DNA of 64,000 nt from Gautieria morchelliformis (GCA_015179125.1 WHVA01000420.1:1-64000); one strand, 5' to 3'. Shown: positions 1 to 11,508, numbered from the stretch's first letter. Notes: generated by a model from the sequence alone, not told the origin. Numbers and translations: made by a program.

Positions 1-30
1 TATACTCCAATAACTCAATACCGATCGACG

Positions 31-867
31 ATGTCGAGTAGCAACAACACGTACAAGATCGACCCCTTGAACGGGGATAATTACGCGGCGTGGCGCCGGC
101 GGCTCGAGTGGATACTCGATGACTTAGATCTGTGGGACGTGGCTATCGGCAGGGAGACGGAACCGAGACCGGCAGATGCCGACAACGTCACTGCGAGCGA
201 ACAGCAGGAGATCGACGATTGGAGAAGGAAGGACAAGAAGGCTAGAAAAGAGATTTGCCTCAGAGTTGCCGATGAACAACTAGTTTACATCAATCAGACG
301 ATGTCTGCGTTTGCTGTATGGACTAGTCTACAAGCTATATTCGAATCTAAGGGAGCAGTGGGAATTGTAAATCTCCGAAGAGATTTCTTCCGGACGCTTG
401 CCGAGGACGGCGCGAACATGGAGGAGCACGTACGCAAGCTCCGCGGCATTCAACAGGAATTGAATGCGCGGGGGCATTACATCAGTGACACCGAGTTCTC
501 GAACACGTTGCTGACGTCATTACCAGATTCTTGGTCGGCGTTTATTACGGCAGTAAACGCCAGTGGAGCCGGGACAACAGCTGATATATTAATAGCTCGG
601 GTCCTCGATGAGGATCGAGCACGGAAAGCTGGATCGGCACGGCAGACGGCGCTTAAGGCGCAACAACGTCACAGGACCAGGAAAGATGACTCAGGAGCAA
701 CAAAGGGAAAATGCCGAAATTGCGGCAAGAAGGGTCATTACGTGAAGGACTGTTGGGCGAAAGGTGGCGGCAAGGAGGGCAAGCACCGAAATGGTTCAAA
801 TCAGGGAACAAAGAAACAGTCAAACAAGCAGAAGAAAAGGACTTCGCATTTGTATCTAAGGAGGTAG
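31..867 (+). CDS. copia-1 Gag (nucleocapsid)
   Basis: Starts at the ATG at 31. The N-terminal ~200 residues have the usual copia Gag layout: a Trp-rich start (WRRRLEWILDDLDLW), then a helical segment with LRRDFF and LTSLPDSW. A CCHC zinc knuckle, CRNCGKKGHYVKDC, lies at about residues 229-242. Gag packages the element RNA into cytoplasmic particles. The frame runs off into an unrelated tail just after the knuckle because of a one-base loss near 785-800; the protease continues in another frame. Copia-2 keeps the expected frame at this point. Confidence 0.9.
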   Translation: MSSSNNTYKIDPLNGDNYAAWRRRLEWILDDLDLWDVAIGRETEPRPADADNVTASEQQEIDDWRRKDKKARKEICLRVADEQLVYINQTMSAFAVWTSLQAIFESKGAVGIVNLRRDFFRTLAEDGANMEEHVRKLRGIQQELNARGHYISDTEFSNTLLTSLPDSWSAFITAVNASGAGTTADILIARVLDEDRARKAGSARQTALKAQQRHRTRKDDSGATKGKCRNCGKKGHYVKDCWAKGGGKEGKHRNGSNQGTKKQSNKQKKRTSHLYLRR

Positions 868-1683
868 CATACAGTGCTATATCCGCATCCGACTGGTTAG
901 CCGATTCAGCGGCAACAACACACATAGCTAGAAGCCGAAATGATTTCGCTAGCTATGCCGAGGAACCATCTGAAATCGAAGGAATTTCACCCCGGTGCGG
1001 TACTACATACACAAGGCCGAGGCACTATATACATGGAATTCAAGATCGGCGCCAAGACGAACACGATCGAACTACGTGACGTCAAGCATGCACCGGATGC
1101 GCCGAACAACCTTATCAGCGTAGGGCGTTTAACTGATAAGGGTAACACGGCCACATTTTCAGGCACCGGCGTCGAATTCAAATCACGTGCCGGAGTTACC
1201 TTCGCACAGGGACAGAAGCGTGGGCGGTTATTCTGTATGAAGGCACGAGTCACTCGATCAGTCGAGGCACGGGACTTTGCCGCAGCGGCAAAGGGACGGT
1301 CATGGGACAAATGGCACAGGATACTCGGGCACGTCAACATAAATTCTATAAAGATGTTGAAATCTAACGATCTAGTCACCGGACTTGAGATCAATGAGTC
1401 AAACGAGCCGAGCCAGTGCAAGGCCTGCATACAAGGCAAGCGGCATGTGGAGCCGTTCCCCAAAAGAGCCGAGGACACTGTAGAACAGGTCGGTGACCTG
1501 ACAGTATCCGATGTATGGGGACCTGCCCAGACCGAGGGACCATCGCGTGAGAAATACTTTTATTCTTTCACGGACATCAAATCGAGGTACACCGTAATCT
1601 ATTTGGGAGCACCAAAGATGAAGCGCTCAAACACTTTGAGACGTACAAGGCATTCCTCGAGACCCAAACAGGTCAGAAACTGA
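785..1683 (+). pseudogene. copia-1 protease and integrase N-terminal part, frameshifted
   Basis: After the shift near 790, one frame gives the aspartic protease active-site segment WLADSAATTHIA (DSA where most copia have DSG or DTG). A second shift near 985-1000 (CCCC where copia-2 indicates one C fewer) leads into NNLISVGRLTDKG, then the integrase zinc-binding region (HRILGHVNINSI followed by CKAC) and the core start DLTVSDVWGPAQ with the first catalytic Asp. A third shift near 1630 breaks the core. These domains cut the polyprotein and insert the cDNA. Comparison with copia-2 places all three shifts. Confidence 0.82.
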
Positions 1684-1701
1684 AGAGGTTTCGCTCAGAT
1701 A

Positions 1702-4053
1702 ATGGAGGGGAATATGTCAATAAAAATTTCAAGGAATTTTTGTGCAAAATATGGCATTATCATGGAGACCACAGCTCCATACTCCCCAGCCCAGAATGGA
1801 ATTGCCGAACGACTCAACCGGACCTTACTCGAGCACGCACGGGCAATGATATTTGCCAAGAACCTGCCAAAAATACTCTGGCCCGAGGCCGTGGCTTACG
1901 CGTGTTATATCAAAAATCGATCACCCACGCGAGCGCTTGGAGATGACGCAACGCCGTTCCAGGCACTATTCGGCAAGAAGCCGAACATAGCACGTCTAGA
2001 GGAATTCGGGACAAATTGTTGGGTTATGGTGCCGGATCAACGTCGAGCCAAACTTGATCCAAAAGCAGAAGAACATATATTCGTCGGAGTAGCTGAACAT
2101 GCAAAGGCCTGGAGGTACTACAATAAAGCCTCAAAGCACGTTCAAGTATCTAGGAACATTACATTTGACGAAAATGACAACCGACTCTACCCCATCCCAG
2201 ATAACGATGATGACGACACGGCACCGCTCGAGGGGGAGCACTCACCGCGCGAGCATGTGCCGGACCCGATCACATCTACCCCACAGACGTCATCACCCCA
2301 GACAACGCCCGTTCCTGATCCACCTGAACAAACGCCAGCTCCACAGATTCGATGGAGCGCGCGTATCACTCAAAGACCGGATTACCGGAAGCTGAATAAT
2401 TCAGGACGCACCGAGCAGGTTTACATAACGAAAGAAATCGTCACTGAACCTGAGAATTACAGAGCGGCGGTATCACGTGATGATGCGCCGATCTGGGAGA
2501 AAGCGATGGAAATTGAGATGGATCAACACAAGACATTAGGAACATGGGAATTAACAGAACTACCACCCGGACGAGTAGCTATCGGTTGCCGATGGGTATA
2601 CGCTGTCAAAACACAACCGGACGGACAATTCGATAAGGCTAAAGCAAGGGTTGTGGCTCAAGGATTCACACAGAGGCCAGGGATGGATTACTACGAGATA
2701 ACCTCACCCGTGGTCAAATTCGATTCACTACGTGTTCTATTAGCGATCGCAAACACACTCGATTGGGAAATCGAAATGATGGATGTCAAAGGCGCCTACC
2801 TCAATTCAACCATAGATGAGGAGATCTACATGCGCCAGCCCGACGGTTTTGATGATGGATCTGGACGCGTTCTAAGAATATACAGAGCGCTCTACGGACT
2901 CAAACAATCGGGGCGAGCTTGGCATCAGCGCTTACGCAAATTACTACTCGATCTCGGCTTCCATCAAAGTACAGCCGATGAATGCGTCTACATCAGACAA
3001 GATAAGGATTCAATCGAAGTCATATCAGTATATGTGGACGACTTTGGACTATTTGCTGACTCCAAAGGAGGGATGATTAAGCTCAAGGGGGAGCTTCATG
3101 GGAAATTCCCTTTAACAGATTTAGGAGAAATGAAGAAAATCTTGGGAATTAGAGTTGAGAGGAATAGGGATGAGGGAACACTGATCATGTCACAAGGGCA
3201 TTACATCGACATCATACTCGATCGATTCAACATGACAACAGCACATTCCGTATCTACACCTCTGCATAAAATGATCAAACTCACGACACCCATGGACTCA
3301 ACAGGTCCAACTGCCGAAGTACCCTATGCTAAAGCGATCGGATCATTAATGTATGCAGCACTCAGCACGCGACCTGATTTGGCTTTTACCGTACAACACT
3401 TGAGCCAATTCACTACTACTTACGGAACCGAGCACTGGACGGCGATCAAGCACGCGCTCAGGTACCTCAAGGGGTCACGTGACGACGGCATAATCTTCCG
3501 ACGAGACGCTGGTCTCGACCTCGAAATATTTGTCGACTCGGATTATGCTAATAGAAACGACGCACTGTCTATTAGTGGCTATGTAGCTATACTAGGAGGG
3601 GGAGCTATCGCATGGAGCTCGAAGAAGCAGCGAACGATCGCGCTATCTACCATGGAGGCCGAATACATGGCACTTACCGAGGGCGCCAAGCAATTAATCT
3701 GGCTGAGGCGTTTTATCGAGGAACTTGGAATCGATCAAACCCAGCCCACGTCACTTCGATCAGACAATCTAGGCGCCATCACACTATCGCATGACGCAAC
3801 GTATCATGCGCGTACCAAACACATCAATGTCGCATATCATTTCATCCATGAGAAAGTGGCCTCTCACGAGGCATCACTTACGTACGTACCGACGAAGGAG
3901 AACATAGCGGACATATTTACAAAGGGATTGTATTTACACCAACACAGGTATCTATTAGGAAAATTAGGATTTTGCCGAAGGGACTTCTCGCTGAGGGGGA
4001 GTGTTAGTAATCGGGACGATGACACCGCCGAGGCAGAGCCGGCACGCACTTAG
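1702..4053 (+). CDS. copia-1 integrase C-terminus, reverse transcriptase and RNase H
   Basis: Open for 783 codons. It starts within the integrase core (PAQNGIAERLNRTLLEHAR carries the catalytic Glu) and passes through the copia GKKPN-type integrase tail and a Pro/Asp-rich linker. The RT has IGCRWVYAVK, MMDVKGAYLN and the active-site motif YVDDFGLF. The RNase H has IFVDSDYAN, STMEAEYMAL and RSDNLGA, and ends ENIADIFTKGL. The 1702 ATG is an internal Met rather than a true start; the protein is made as a polyprotein. The length matches an intact copia pol C-terminal half. Confidence 0.93.
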   Translation: MEGNMSIKISRNFCAKYGIIMETTAPYSPAQNGIAERLNRTLLEHARAMIFAKNLPKILWPEAVAYACYIKNRSPTRALGDDATPFQALFGKKPNIARLEEFGTNCWVMVPDQRRAKLDPKAEEHIFVGVAEHAKAWRYYNKASKHVQVSRNITFDENDNRLYPIPDNDDDDTAPLEGEHSPREHVPDPITSTPQTSSPQTTPVPDPPEQTPAPQIRWSARITQRPDYRKLNNSGRTEQVYITKEIVTEPENYRAAVSRDDAPIWEKAMEIEMDQHKTLGTWELTELPPGRVAIGCRWVYAVKTQPDGQFDKAKARVVAQGFTQRPGMDYYEITSPVVKFDSLRVLLAIANTLDWEIEMMDVKGAYLNSTIDEEIYMRQPDGFDDGSGRVLRIYRALYGLKQSGRAWHQRLRKLLLDLGFHQSTADECVYIRQDKDSIEVISVYVDDFGLFADSKGGMIKLKGELHGKFPLTDLGEMKKILGIRVERNRDEGTLIMSQGHYIDIILDRFNMTTAHSVSTPLHKMIKLTTPMDSTGPTAEVPYAKAIGSLMYAALSTRPDLAFTVQHLSQFTTTYGTEHWTAIKHALRYLKGSRDDGIIFRRDAGLDLEIFVDSDYANRNDALSISGYVAILGGGAIAWSSKKQRTIALSTMEAEYMALTEGAKQLIWLRRFIEELGIDQTQPTSLRSDNLGAITLSHDATYHARTKHINVAYHFIHEKVASHEASLTYVPTKENIADIFTKGLYLHQHRYLLGKLGFCRRDFSLRGSVSNRDDDTAEAEPART

Positions 4054-4224
4054 CCGGAGGTTCGAGATCGCTCTCGACCCCGGGTTACTGGTACACTGGC
4101 ACCGCATCGGCACAGCAGCTCGAAGAGATTGGTAATACAAACGGACATCATATTTTGTATATAAGGAAGAACGATCTACTTGAGATCATAGAATATCAGA
4201 TCATTATATCTCCTTCGTTCCACA
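3991..4224 (+). repeat. copia-1 polypurine tract and 3' LTR
   Basis: A polypurine tract (ctgagggggag, 3991-4001) directly precedes TGTTAGTAAT at 4002, the LTR start. The LTR has a TATATAA box at 4158-4164 and is CpG-rich in its first 130 bases. I place the end at ttccaca (4224) because the copia-2 5' LTR ends in the related ttctaca (11545) immediately before its primer site. The end is therefore inferred; the start is firm. Confidence 0.7.
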
Positions 4225-6441
4225 TGAACATCTGCATCTCTTTTGTTGTTCCATGACTGCATACAGTCATCCCCTTGTCTGCACACAGACTTTTGATCCT
4301 TCCACTCGATATCTTGAATCCCAGTAGTTATGAACATTACAGTATAAATAGCTACTAAATAATGTATTATAACATTATCCAGAATACTGTTTCATCCTGA
4401 AAATGCATACATGCTTGTTTGATAGCTGTAGTACTTAGTTATAGATATAATATTCCAAATCATTGTCAAGAGTTTACTATTGCTGTCTACTCTAAACTAC
4501 TCCAAAGGCAAAAGCTTTGGAGCTCTTGTTCTGCTACACTCACCTGATCTCTTTGTCGACCCAATCACATGATCGACACTGAACATCGACAGATGCTATG
4601 CTGGGTTGATAGGGTGTGATCGCTTTGTAGGATGCCACTGTGTTATGGTAGTCTGGTGTAGCCGCTCTACCAGAGCCGGGTCTCCTGGGGCACAATGTGC
4701 CAAATGGTGCACTGGTGAGTATCTGTGTGTTTTTGGGTGGGGACCTTGGCTACCCATAGCAAAGGTCCCCAAGGAGGTCCCCACCAAGTCTAAGCACTCA
4801 GTGAAGATCCATCAGGTATGCCCTATATATGTGTATCAAGAACAAAAATTTTGATTGCTTGTGGATGGCACTATACATAAATATGTTGGTGTTTCCAACT
4901 CCCAATGTCAGATGTCTTTGAATTATTGTTAGATTTAAAAGAATTGATAGAATTTCTTTTATGCTCAGCGAGGGCTGCTGTTTTTGCCCTGATGCTTGAC
5001 ATATGTGCCTGCTGACTGAGCTTGGCAAGACATATTTAGTATAAAAGATGATGGATCTCAAGTAGATAGAATAGCATCTTATATTTTATATTCCTTCATT
5101 CTACATGTGAAGAGTAAGAGTATCTAGGGATGTTGTTGAATAGAGATATAATTCAGACTTCGAATTGAAGTTGAATCGAGTATATGTTTATTTTTGAAGG
5201 AGATAGCTTGCGCAGGATATGTGCGCAGTGAGATAAATGTAATGCAAGTAATGCCTTTCAATGTGAAAACTTGTATGTGTAACAGGTGAGTTCGATTGAG
5301 CTGATATGATACATGTTGTAGCTATTTATCTGATGTGTGGAATGAGCTACAATGTAAGAGGTATAGGTACATAGGTGGGCATATGTATGCGGCTCGGGGG
5401 CTGGTGCGCCGGGTGCTGCGGTGGATACATGTCTTGCATGTGGATTGGGAAGGGGTGTGTATGATTAAGAGCATCAGAAGTGAGAGATGTGTGTTTGAAA
5501 GGAAAGGGAGAAAGAAAGAAAGAGAGAAAGAAGGAATGTGTATGATGGGCTAGCCATCGAATTGCTCCGTGGATTGATGCGTCTCAGTCTTGGGCTTTGT
5601 CTTGATTCAGGGTGGATTTGCAGGTCGTTGGATCAGCTATGTGTCTGCAGGTTGATGGAATGTTGTGGTGGATCGTGTGGATGTGTGTGGGATCGAGGGG
5701 GAATCTGAGGGATAGTGTAGTGGACGTATTGCAGGTGGAAGGGGTTGACTGAGTTGGAGTAAATAATGTTTTTGTATTGGGATTGTGACACTACAAGCTT
5801 GATGCATGATGCTGCTGAATATGGCTCAAACCTGAATTTTGGCGATAGATCCAGTCAGGCTGCCGCATGATTCCTGGACTGTGGCTCAGAGGGGGGTGTG
5901 ATGCGTGATGACAGGCCAAGGCTCAAATTACTTGACCAAGAAACAGGCAGATAAGATTAATGATTTACGATTAAAGATTGAAGAAGATTTTATATTTACT
6001 CATCAAAGAAAAGATGAGATAAATATGAGAAGAGATCACTGTGATGTGTGACATGAGCAAATGGACAGTATATGGATGGCAGCTGGTTTTCCTTTGGGAG
6101 ATCAGTGTCAGACCATGCGAGACTGCACTGCATGATACAAACCTCAGGTGGATGGTTGAAACTTTTTATATCATGTAGCTTCACCCATTTTATTATCAGA
6201 ATATAGAAAAGAAGAGGGTGAAAGTATATGCCAATTTTATTGTTGGGATATAAATAATTCTGCTTTTGTCCCTCCCTAGCAGTGGCTCCACCAACAAGAA
6301 CACCTCTTCTTACTTTTATGTGTCTTCTTATTTTTTCTACAAAATTTTAATATACACTATCTTTTTAATAATTTTTTTTTCTGTTTTTACCTCTATTTCT
6401 CTTTAATAATTTTTTTATCAGAGTTGAACTTCATTCAATTA
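4225..6441. other. non-coding stretch, no gene recognised
   Basis: I find no coding domain here. About 5045-5105 (gatggatctcaagtagat through ttcattctaca) resembles the end of the copia-1/copia-2 LTR, so it may be a remnant of another copy. 5490-5540 is a purine-rich tract with repeated gaaag. The rest is moderately AT-rich with only short reading frames. Confidence 0.6.
4736..4785. repeat. 10-bp perfect inverted repeat
   Basis: GGTGGGGACC at 4736-4745 is matched by GGTCCCCACC at 4776-4785 with a 30-base spacer. The spacer contains another partial arm (aaaggtcccc). It could form a hairpin; I cannot assign a function. Confidence 0.5.
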
Positions 6442-6624
6442 TAACTATTCATATTAATACTCCTTCTCATATATATTACAAATATCTATCCAACTACTAT
6501 TGCTTCATATTGTACTCTAATACTCTCTCATCATAACTATTCATACTAATATTCCTACTCACATCTGTTAGAAGTATCTATCCAAGTATCTATTACTTTA
6601 TATTATAGTCTAATACTCTCTCAT
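6442..6624. repeat. 91-bp tandem duplication
   Basis: Two adjacent diverged copies begin with ataactattcata (6442 and 6533) and end with taatactctctcat. AT-rich, with no coding content. Confidence 0.75.
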
Positions 6625-6635
6625 ATGTATATATA

Positions 6636-8220
6636 CTAGGTGGATACCCGTGCTTCGCATTGGGGTGTAAGTCAAATGCATGAGTAAGGTCAGATGCATT
6701 GGGAAAATCAAATTTGGGATAAGGAAAACACATTCCAATAAGTAACACACATCTCATTGCAATTTAAAGTAGCTCTAAGTAACACATCAAGGTAAGTAAT
6801 GTCACTACACATGTCTGCATGTCCCCTACCTCACACTAGTGTGTCTGTGCATGTAGCATGACCTCCCACATAGTGTGTCCTCACATGTAGCATGTCCTCA
6901 CAGGTAGCAGGTCCTCACACCTAGTCACACACAGTGTGTCCCTCAAGTATAGTGTGGATACCATGTCCCTGGTTTGTAGCATGCCCCCCACTCCCCCATG
7001 AAGCATGTCTCCAAGTATAGTGTGTATAGCATGTCCCCCATGCATAGTGTGTCCTTTAAGTATAGCATGCGTAGCATGTCCCCATGTGTAGTGTGTCCCC
7101 AAGTATAGTGCACATAGCGTATCACCATGCATAGCGTGCCCCTCAAGTATAGTGTGTATAGTGTGTCCCTGGTTTGTAGCATGTCCCCACACAAATGTCC
7201 CCAAGTATAGTGTGTATAGCATGTCCCTCAAGTATAGCATGCATAGCATGTCCCTGGTTTGTAGCTTGTCCACACAAATAACATACCCCCAAGTATAGTG
7301 TGCATAGTGTGTCCCTGGTTTGTAGCATGTCCCCACATGTAGTGTGTCCCTAAAGTATAGTGTGCATGTCCCCACACATAGTGTGTCACTGTATAGTGTG
7401 TGTAGCTTGTCCCTTGTTTATAGTGTGTTGCCCTATAGCATGCATAGCAGTCCCTTATTTGTAATGTGTCCCCCAAGTGTATCATATCCCCAAGAGCCTC
7501 AAAGTGAATTTATTGTAGGGGCAAGACAAAATAAATAAATGTCGGAGGGTTTACAATGAATAATACAGCAATAGAGTTATATTTGCACGGTTGTTGATAT
7601 CTAGCAAAGTCAGAGAAATTTATTCATATCTGTGCTTTGACATAGTATATATATATATATATATAAAAGAAACCACATTGCAAGTAGAAACTGTCATTAA
7701 TTGTGAGCAAACTTACTGATATATATTTTTGAAAATTATATGTTAAAATACATAAAACATGTATAAAATAAAAATTAAAAACAACAATAAAATCAAAGAA
7801 AATACCGGTCAGATGGTCTACACAGAGATAACCAAGAGAAAGCAAACCACAGGAAGAGAAAGACAGCCAGAGGCAGAGAGCCAGCTACAGCAAGACAAAG
7901 CCAGCCAGAGACAGCCAGAGACAGCCAGAGACAGCAAGCCACATCCCCAGGATAGCAAGGTAAAGTGAGAGAAAACTGCCAGGGCAGGTTGCACGGCATT
8001 CTTGACCTTTATACTGTGTGCACGTGTCGTGCATGGACCATGCTCATGTATGGACGCGATCATTGCGAACTGGTCATGTGACCACAAACACTGCTGCACA
8101 GTGTTTGTAGCTCTCGGCTGTGCTGCTCGCCACTGACCTGAAAGCTGACACAACATTATTTGTCAGGATTTTGTCAGTGGTGCCCACAAGCGCCACACCT
8201 GCTGTTTTCATATAGAGGAA
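6636..8220. repeat. non-coding repeat unit, copy 1
   Basis: Begins ctaggtggatacccgtgctt, where cccgtgcttcgc is half of a hairpin that is complete in the less mutated form. It continues with gtaagtcaaatgcat-type short repeats, a ~600-bp minisatellite, an AT-rich part with a (TA)n run (about 7645-7665), a run of agccagagac repeats (about 7900-7935) and a tail ending in gtgcccaca. The same order recurs in copy 2. No protein is encoded. It may be a non-autonomous element; its class is unknown. Confidence 0.7.
6881..7480. repeat. minisatellite in copy 1
   Basis: Imperfect tandem repeats built from AGTATAGTGTGCATAGCATG joined by tccccaag or tccctggtttgtagcatg. The long minus-strand reading frames over it (Thr/His/Tyr/Leu-rich) are artefacts of the repeat. 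Confidence 0.85.
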
Positions 8221-8400
8221 CTAGGTGGATACCCATGCTTTGCACGGGGGTGTAAGTCAAACGCATCGGTAAGGTCAAACACATCAGTAACATCAAACAC
8301 ATTGGGTGAACCAAACCTGTGATAAGTCAAACACATTCAGATAAGTAAAACTCATCTTATTGATGGAAAGTAGCTCTAAGTAACACATCAAGGTAGGTAA

Positions 8401-9068
8401 TGTTATGACCATGCTGCTCGACCAACTCCGGTACCTCTGCACGTCCTCTGACTCTATTCCGCAACGTCTGCACTTCGATCTTTTGATGCCCTTGTTCTTT
8501 CCTATTCACTTACTTCCCCTTATGACTCTATTCACTGGCTTTCCATACTCGACCCTCAGCACAGTGAGTCTGGAGCATCAAGAGTTCCATTTGTTCTGCT
8601 ATCAATTAGACCTACGGGCCCCTTGTTCTTTGGCCTATTGTTCTTAGTTCTGCCCAGCACCCCCTTGTAGTTCCTCTTGTTCTGCATTAGTCGCTCACAC
8701 CAGAATTGCTCACCTCTACCTTGTGACATGTTGTCTCAGCTCTTTGTATAAACCCCAGTCATGTATGCCTCTGTTCTGCAATCAGATGATAGACTTTGCT
8801 ATGTGACTCCCTTTGCACTGTTTCCTGTTCTTAGCACAGTGAGTACTTGCAAGGCCTCTGTCTCTCTGACCTCTGCCTTCCAACTCAATTTCTGATATCC
8901 AACTTAACTCGATTCTTAAACCCTTACCTCTTCAGTTACAATACTCAACCTCTTCTGACTTCTGATCTTCAATCTTTGAAATACTTACGACAATATTTGG
9001 GGGTGCAACATATAAGTTGAAGCCACTGTCCTTTTAGATCCAAACTCCAGGATTCCCAATATGTAACA
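8401..9068. repeat. solo LTR in repeat copy 2, duplication ggtaa
   Basis: The ends are TGTTATGACC and TATGTAACA. The 5-bp flanks are identical (ggtaa at 8396-8400 and 9069-9073), and removing the LTR and one flank restores continuity with copy 1 (gtaatgt...ctacaca). The 3' part (ggtgcaacatataagttgaagcc) resembles the gypsy-2 LTR (gcgcagcacataagctgaagcc), so it probably derives from a related chromovirus. Confidence 0.88.
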
Positions 9069-9120
9069 GGTAATGACCCTACACATTTCTCCCATGTCTG
9101 CATGTCTCCTACCTAATACA

Positions 9121-9665
9121 TAGCATGTCCTCATGTGTAGCATGTCATCACACATAGCATGTCCTCACATGTAGTGTGTCCCTCAAGTATAGCATGCATA
9201 GCATGTCCCCAATGTGTAGTGTGTCCTCAAGTATAGTGTGTGTGGCAACTCCCTGAAGTATAGTGTGTGCAGCATGTCCCTGGTTTATAGCATGTCCCCA
9301 TGTGTAGCATGTCTCCACACATAGCATGTCCTTTGTTTGTAGCCTGTCCCCCAAGTATAGCATGTGTAGAATGTCCCTTGTTTGTAATATTTTCCCCCGG
9401 TATAGTGTCCATAGCGTGTCCCTTGTTTGTACTGTGTCCCCCAAGTGTATCATGTGTAGCATGTCCCCATATGTAGTGTGTCCCTAAAGTATAGTGTGCA
9501 TGTCCCCATCTTCATGCATAGTGTGTGTGTCCCCAAGCATAGTGTGCATGTCCCCATGCATAGCATGCGTGTGTAGTGTGTGTAGCTTGTCCCTTGTTTA
9601 TAGTGTGTTGCCCTATAGCATGCATAGCAGTCGCTTGTTTGTAACATGTCCCCCATGTGTAGCAT
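9121..9665. repeat. minisatellite in copy 2
   Basis: Same unit vocabulary as 6881-7480 (agtatagtgtgcat, catgtccccaag), in a different order and number of units. Confidence 0.85.
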
Positions 9666-10473
9666 ATCCCCAAGAGCCTCAAAGTGAAGTTATTGTAGGG
9701 GCAAGAGAAATTAAATAAACATCAGAGGGTTTACAATGAATAATACAGAAATAGACAAGGTCATTGATATTTAGGCAAGTGATAAAAAAAAAAAGAAAAA
9801 AAAAACCACATTGCAAGGAGAACATGTTGTCATTAATTTTGAGCAAACTTATTGATATATGTTTTGCAAAAAGTGTCTAAAAAATGTATAGTGCATATAT
9901 TAAAATACAAATTTCTTTAGCAAAGTCAGGGAAATCTATCGACACATATTTTCGAAAAATTCTGCAAAAAATATAAAATTAATATGTTAAAATACATAAA
10001 AAATAACTAAATAAATAAATAAATAAAAAGAACCAAACCAAACAAAAACACAATAAAATTGCAAATAAAATATCGGTCAGATGGACTACAGAGAGATAAC
10101 CAAGAGAAAGCAAACCACATGAAAAGAATGCCATTCAGCAGCAAAGAGAGCCAGCCACAGAAAGACCAAGCCAGAGACAGCCAGAGACAGCCAGAGAAAG
10201 ACCCAGGGTAGCAAGAAAGTGAAAGAAAGATGCCAGGACAGGTTGTGCAGTGTTCCTGGACTTATACTGTGCACGCATGTCATGCCCAGCCCATGCTTGC
10301 ATATGTGTGTGATTGTTGTGAACCGGTCATGTGACCACTGGGGGGCTCACGGCTGCGCCGCTTTCCGCTGCCCTAATTTTTACATAATATTATTTGTCAG
10401 CAGTGTGCCCACAGCCCACCGAGCTCACTTATATACTACTAATATAAACCGATGGATCTCGAGTAGATCAAAT

Positions 10474-11508
10474 TGTCATGACCCATCTATTTCCTTCATC
10501 CAGCTATCCCTATTTCCCCTTCGCCGCTCCTCCTGCATGTTCGCCTGAGTTCACCCTGTCCTTTCACTAGGCCTCCTCTATGTTCGCTCCATGCTCCATT
10601 CACCTTTTGCCGCATTCGCCGAACAACCATTCGCTACTCGCATCATTCGCCAATAGGCACACTATCAAACACGATCAACCTCCTCTACCTGGCCCGATGG
10701 TTCATCACTGGTCCCATCATCTTCTTGACTCAACCCCTTTAAGGTGTTCCTATGGCCGGAATGCATTCACAGGACGTCCTACCCATAGATTGTGTGGGAT
10801 CAACCCAACAGACGAAGAGTCCATGCAGGGTAACATGTATGCAGGTCTCAAGGCATGTTTTCATACATAAGTACCTTCACCCTCTTTCCTCCCCATCATT
10901 TCATATTCGCACCCTTCTTCCATTCCATTGTACATGTGTTTCATCTATTTGTATCCTGACTGCGCACCCCTATCCAACCCTGAGTCAAGATGGTCTCTCT
11001 CCTATTCGCTGATATCATATGCATTCGATATAAGTAGTTTCCATTCGCATGTATATTCCCTAGTTCAATTATCATACGTCTATCTTGTGCAAGACTTGAC
11101 CTCACTGTGACCATCATCTTGAGCCCTCTCCTGTAGATTCCTATCTTCAACCAGAGGAGGACTTAAGCACCACTGGTGAGTTTTTGTACTTCACCTTCGT
11201 TACCTTAGCCTTCGTACTATTACCTGCGCTGTCGGCGAAGGGCTCCAAAGGAGCACCTTTGCCGGCAAAAGGATTGTTGCTACTTAAACAACCTTTCCGT
11301 GACACCTGGCACGTTACATCATCAAGTGTCATGGGCTACTTCGCTACAACTGTAGATAGGGTGAGCTCCATTTGGGCAGCCCTCTTATCTTCTGAACATT
11401 TATTGGTTCACCTTATTCGCTGAACGGCACACTTCTTTGCACAAGCTATTCGGGCATTCGCTGTGTTCACTAATGCATGATATTAACGCCTAAAAACCAA
11501 TCTTGACA
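10474..11508. repeat. ~1 kb solo LTR copy A, duplication caaat
   Basis: Ends TGTCATGACC and AATCTTGACA, with perfect flanking caaat (10469-10473 and 11509-11513). It belongs to a family with copies at 42378, 55243 and 61397. It is inserted in the remnant 5' LTR of copia-2: joining the flanks gives a sequence resembling the copia-1 LTR end. Small reading frames inside it are not genes. Confidence 0.92.

Larger units (their letters stand above)
1..4224 (+). mobile_element. Ty1/copia retrotransposon copia-1, 5' LTR outside window
   Basis: Gag, protease, integrase, reverse transcriptase and RNase H follow one another in the copia order (integrase before RT), then a polypurine tract and an LTR. 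The element is rich in CpG and its coding region is broken only by about four one-base indels, each in or beside a homopolymer. It is the best-preserved member of its family here; the related copia-2 at 11646-29437 is heavily decayed. The 5' LTR and primer site lie upstream of position 1, so the insertion-site duplication cannot be checked. Confidence 0.93.
8221..10410. repeat. non-coding repeat unit, copy 2 (with solo LTR insertion)
   Basis: Starts ctaggtggatacccatgctt directly after copy 1 and repeats its order: spaced gtcaaacacat motifs, minisatellite (about 9121-9665), AT-rich part, agccagagac repeats and a tail with gtgcccaca. It is interrupted by a 668-bp solo LTR at 8401-9068. The right boundary (about 10410) is approximate. 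Confidence 0.68.

Noticed and set aside
4002..5105. A 1.1-kb LTR for copia-1 ending at ttcattctaca (5105)
   Set aside because: A closer match to the copia LTR end occurs at 4224, giving an LTR of ordinary length; the 5045-5105 match is better read as a separate fragment.
6881..7485. Long minus-strand frames rich in Thr, His, Tyr and Leu (up to 164 codons)
   Set aside because: They arise from translating the minisatellite; all three minus frames are open with the same vocabulary, and copy 2 gives the same artefact.
7940..8156. Hydrophobic minus-strand frames suggesting a membrane protein
   Set aside because: Produced by the agccagagac repeats read in reverse; no conservation of frame in copy 2.
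6881..9665. Short spaced repeats resembling a CRISPR array
   Set aside because: Repeats are imperfect and contiguous, without unique spacers of even length, and the context is eukaryotic.
10580..11012. Frames inside the ~1 kb LTR family (copies A-D), e.g. 96 codons at 10580
   Set aside because: They are not kept open with the same residues between copies and have no domain; the sequence is an LTR.
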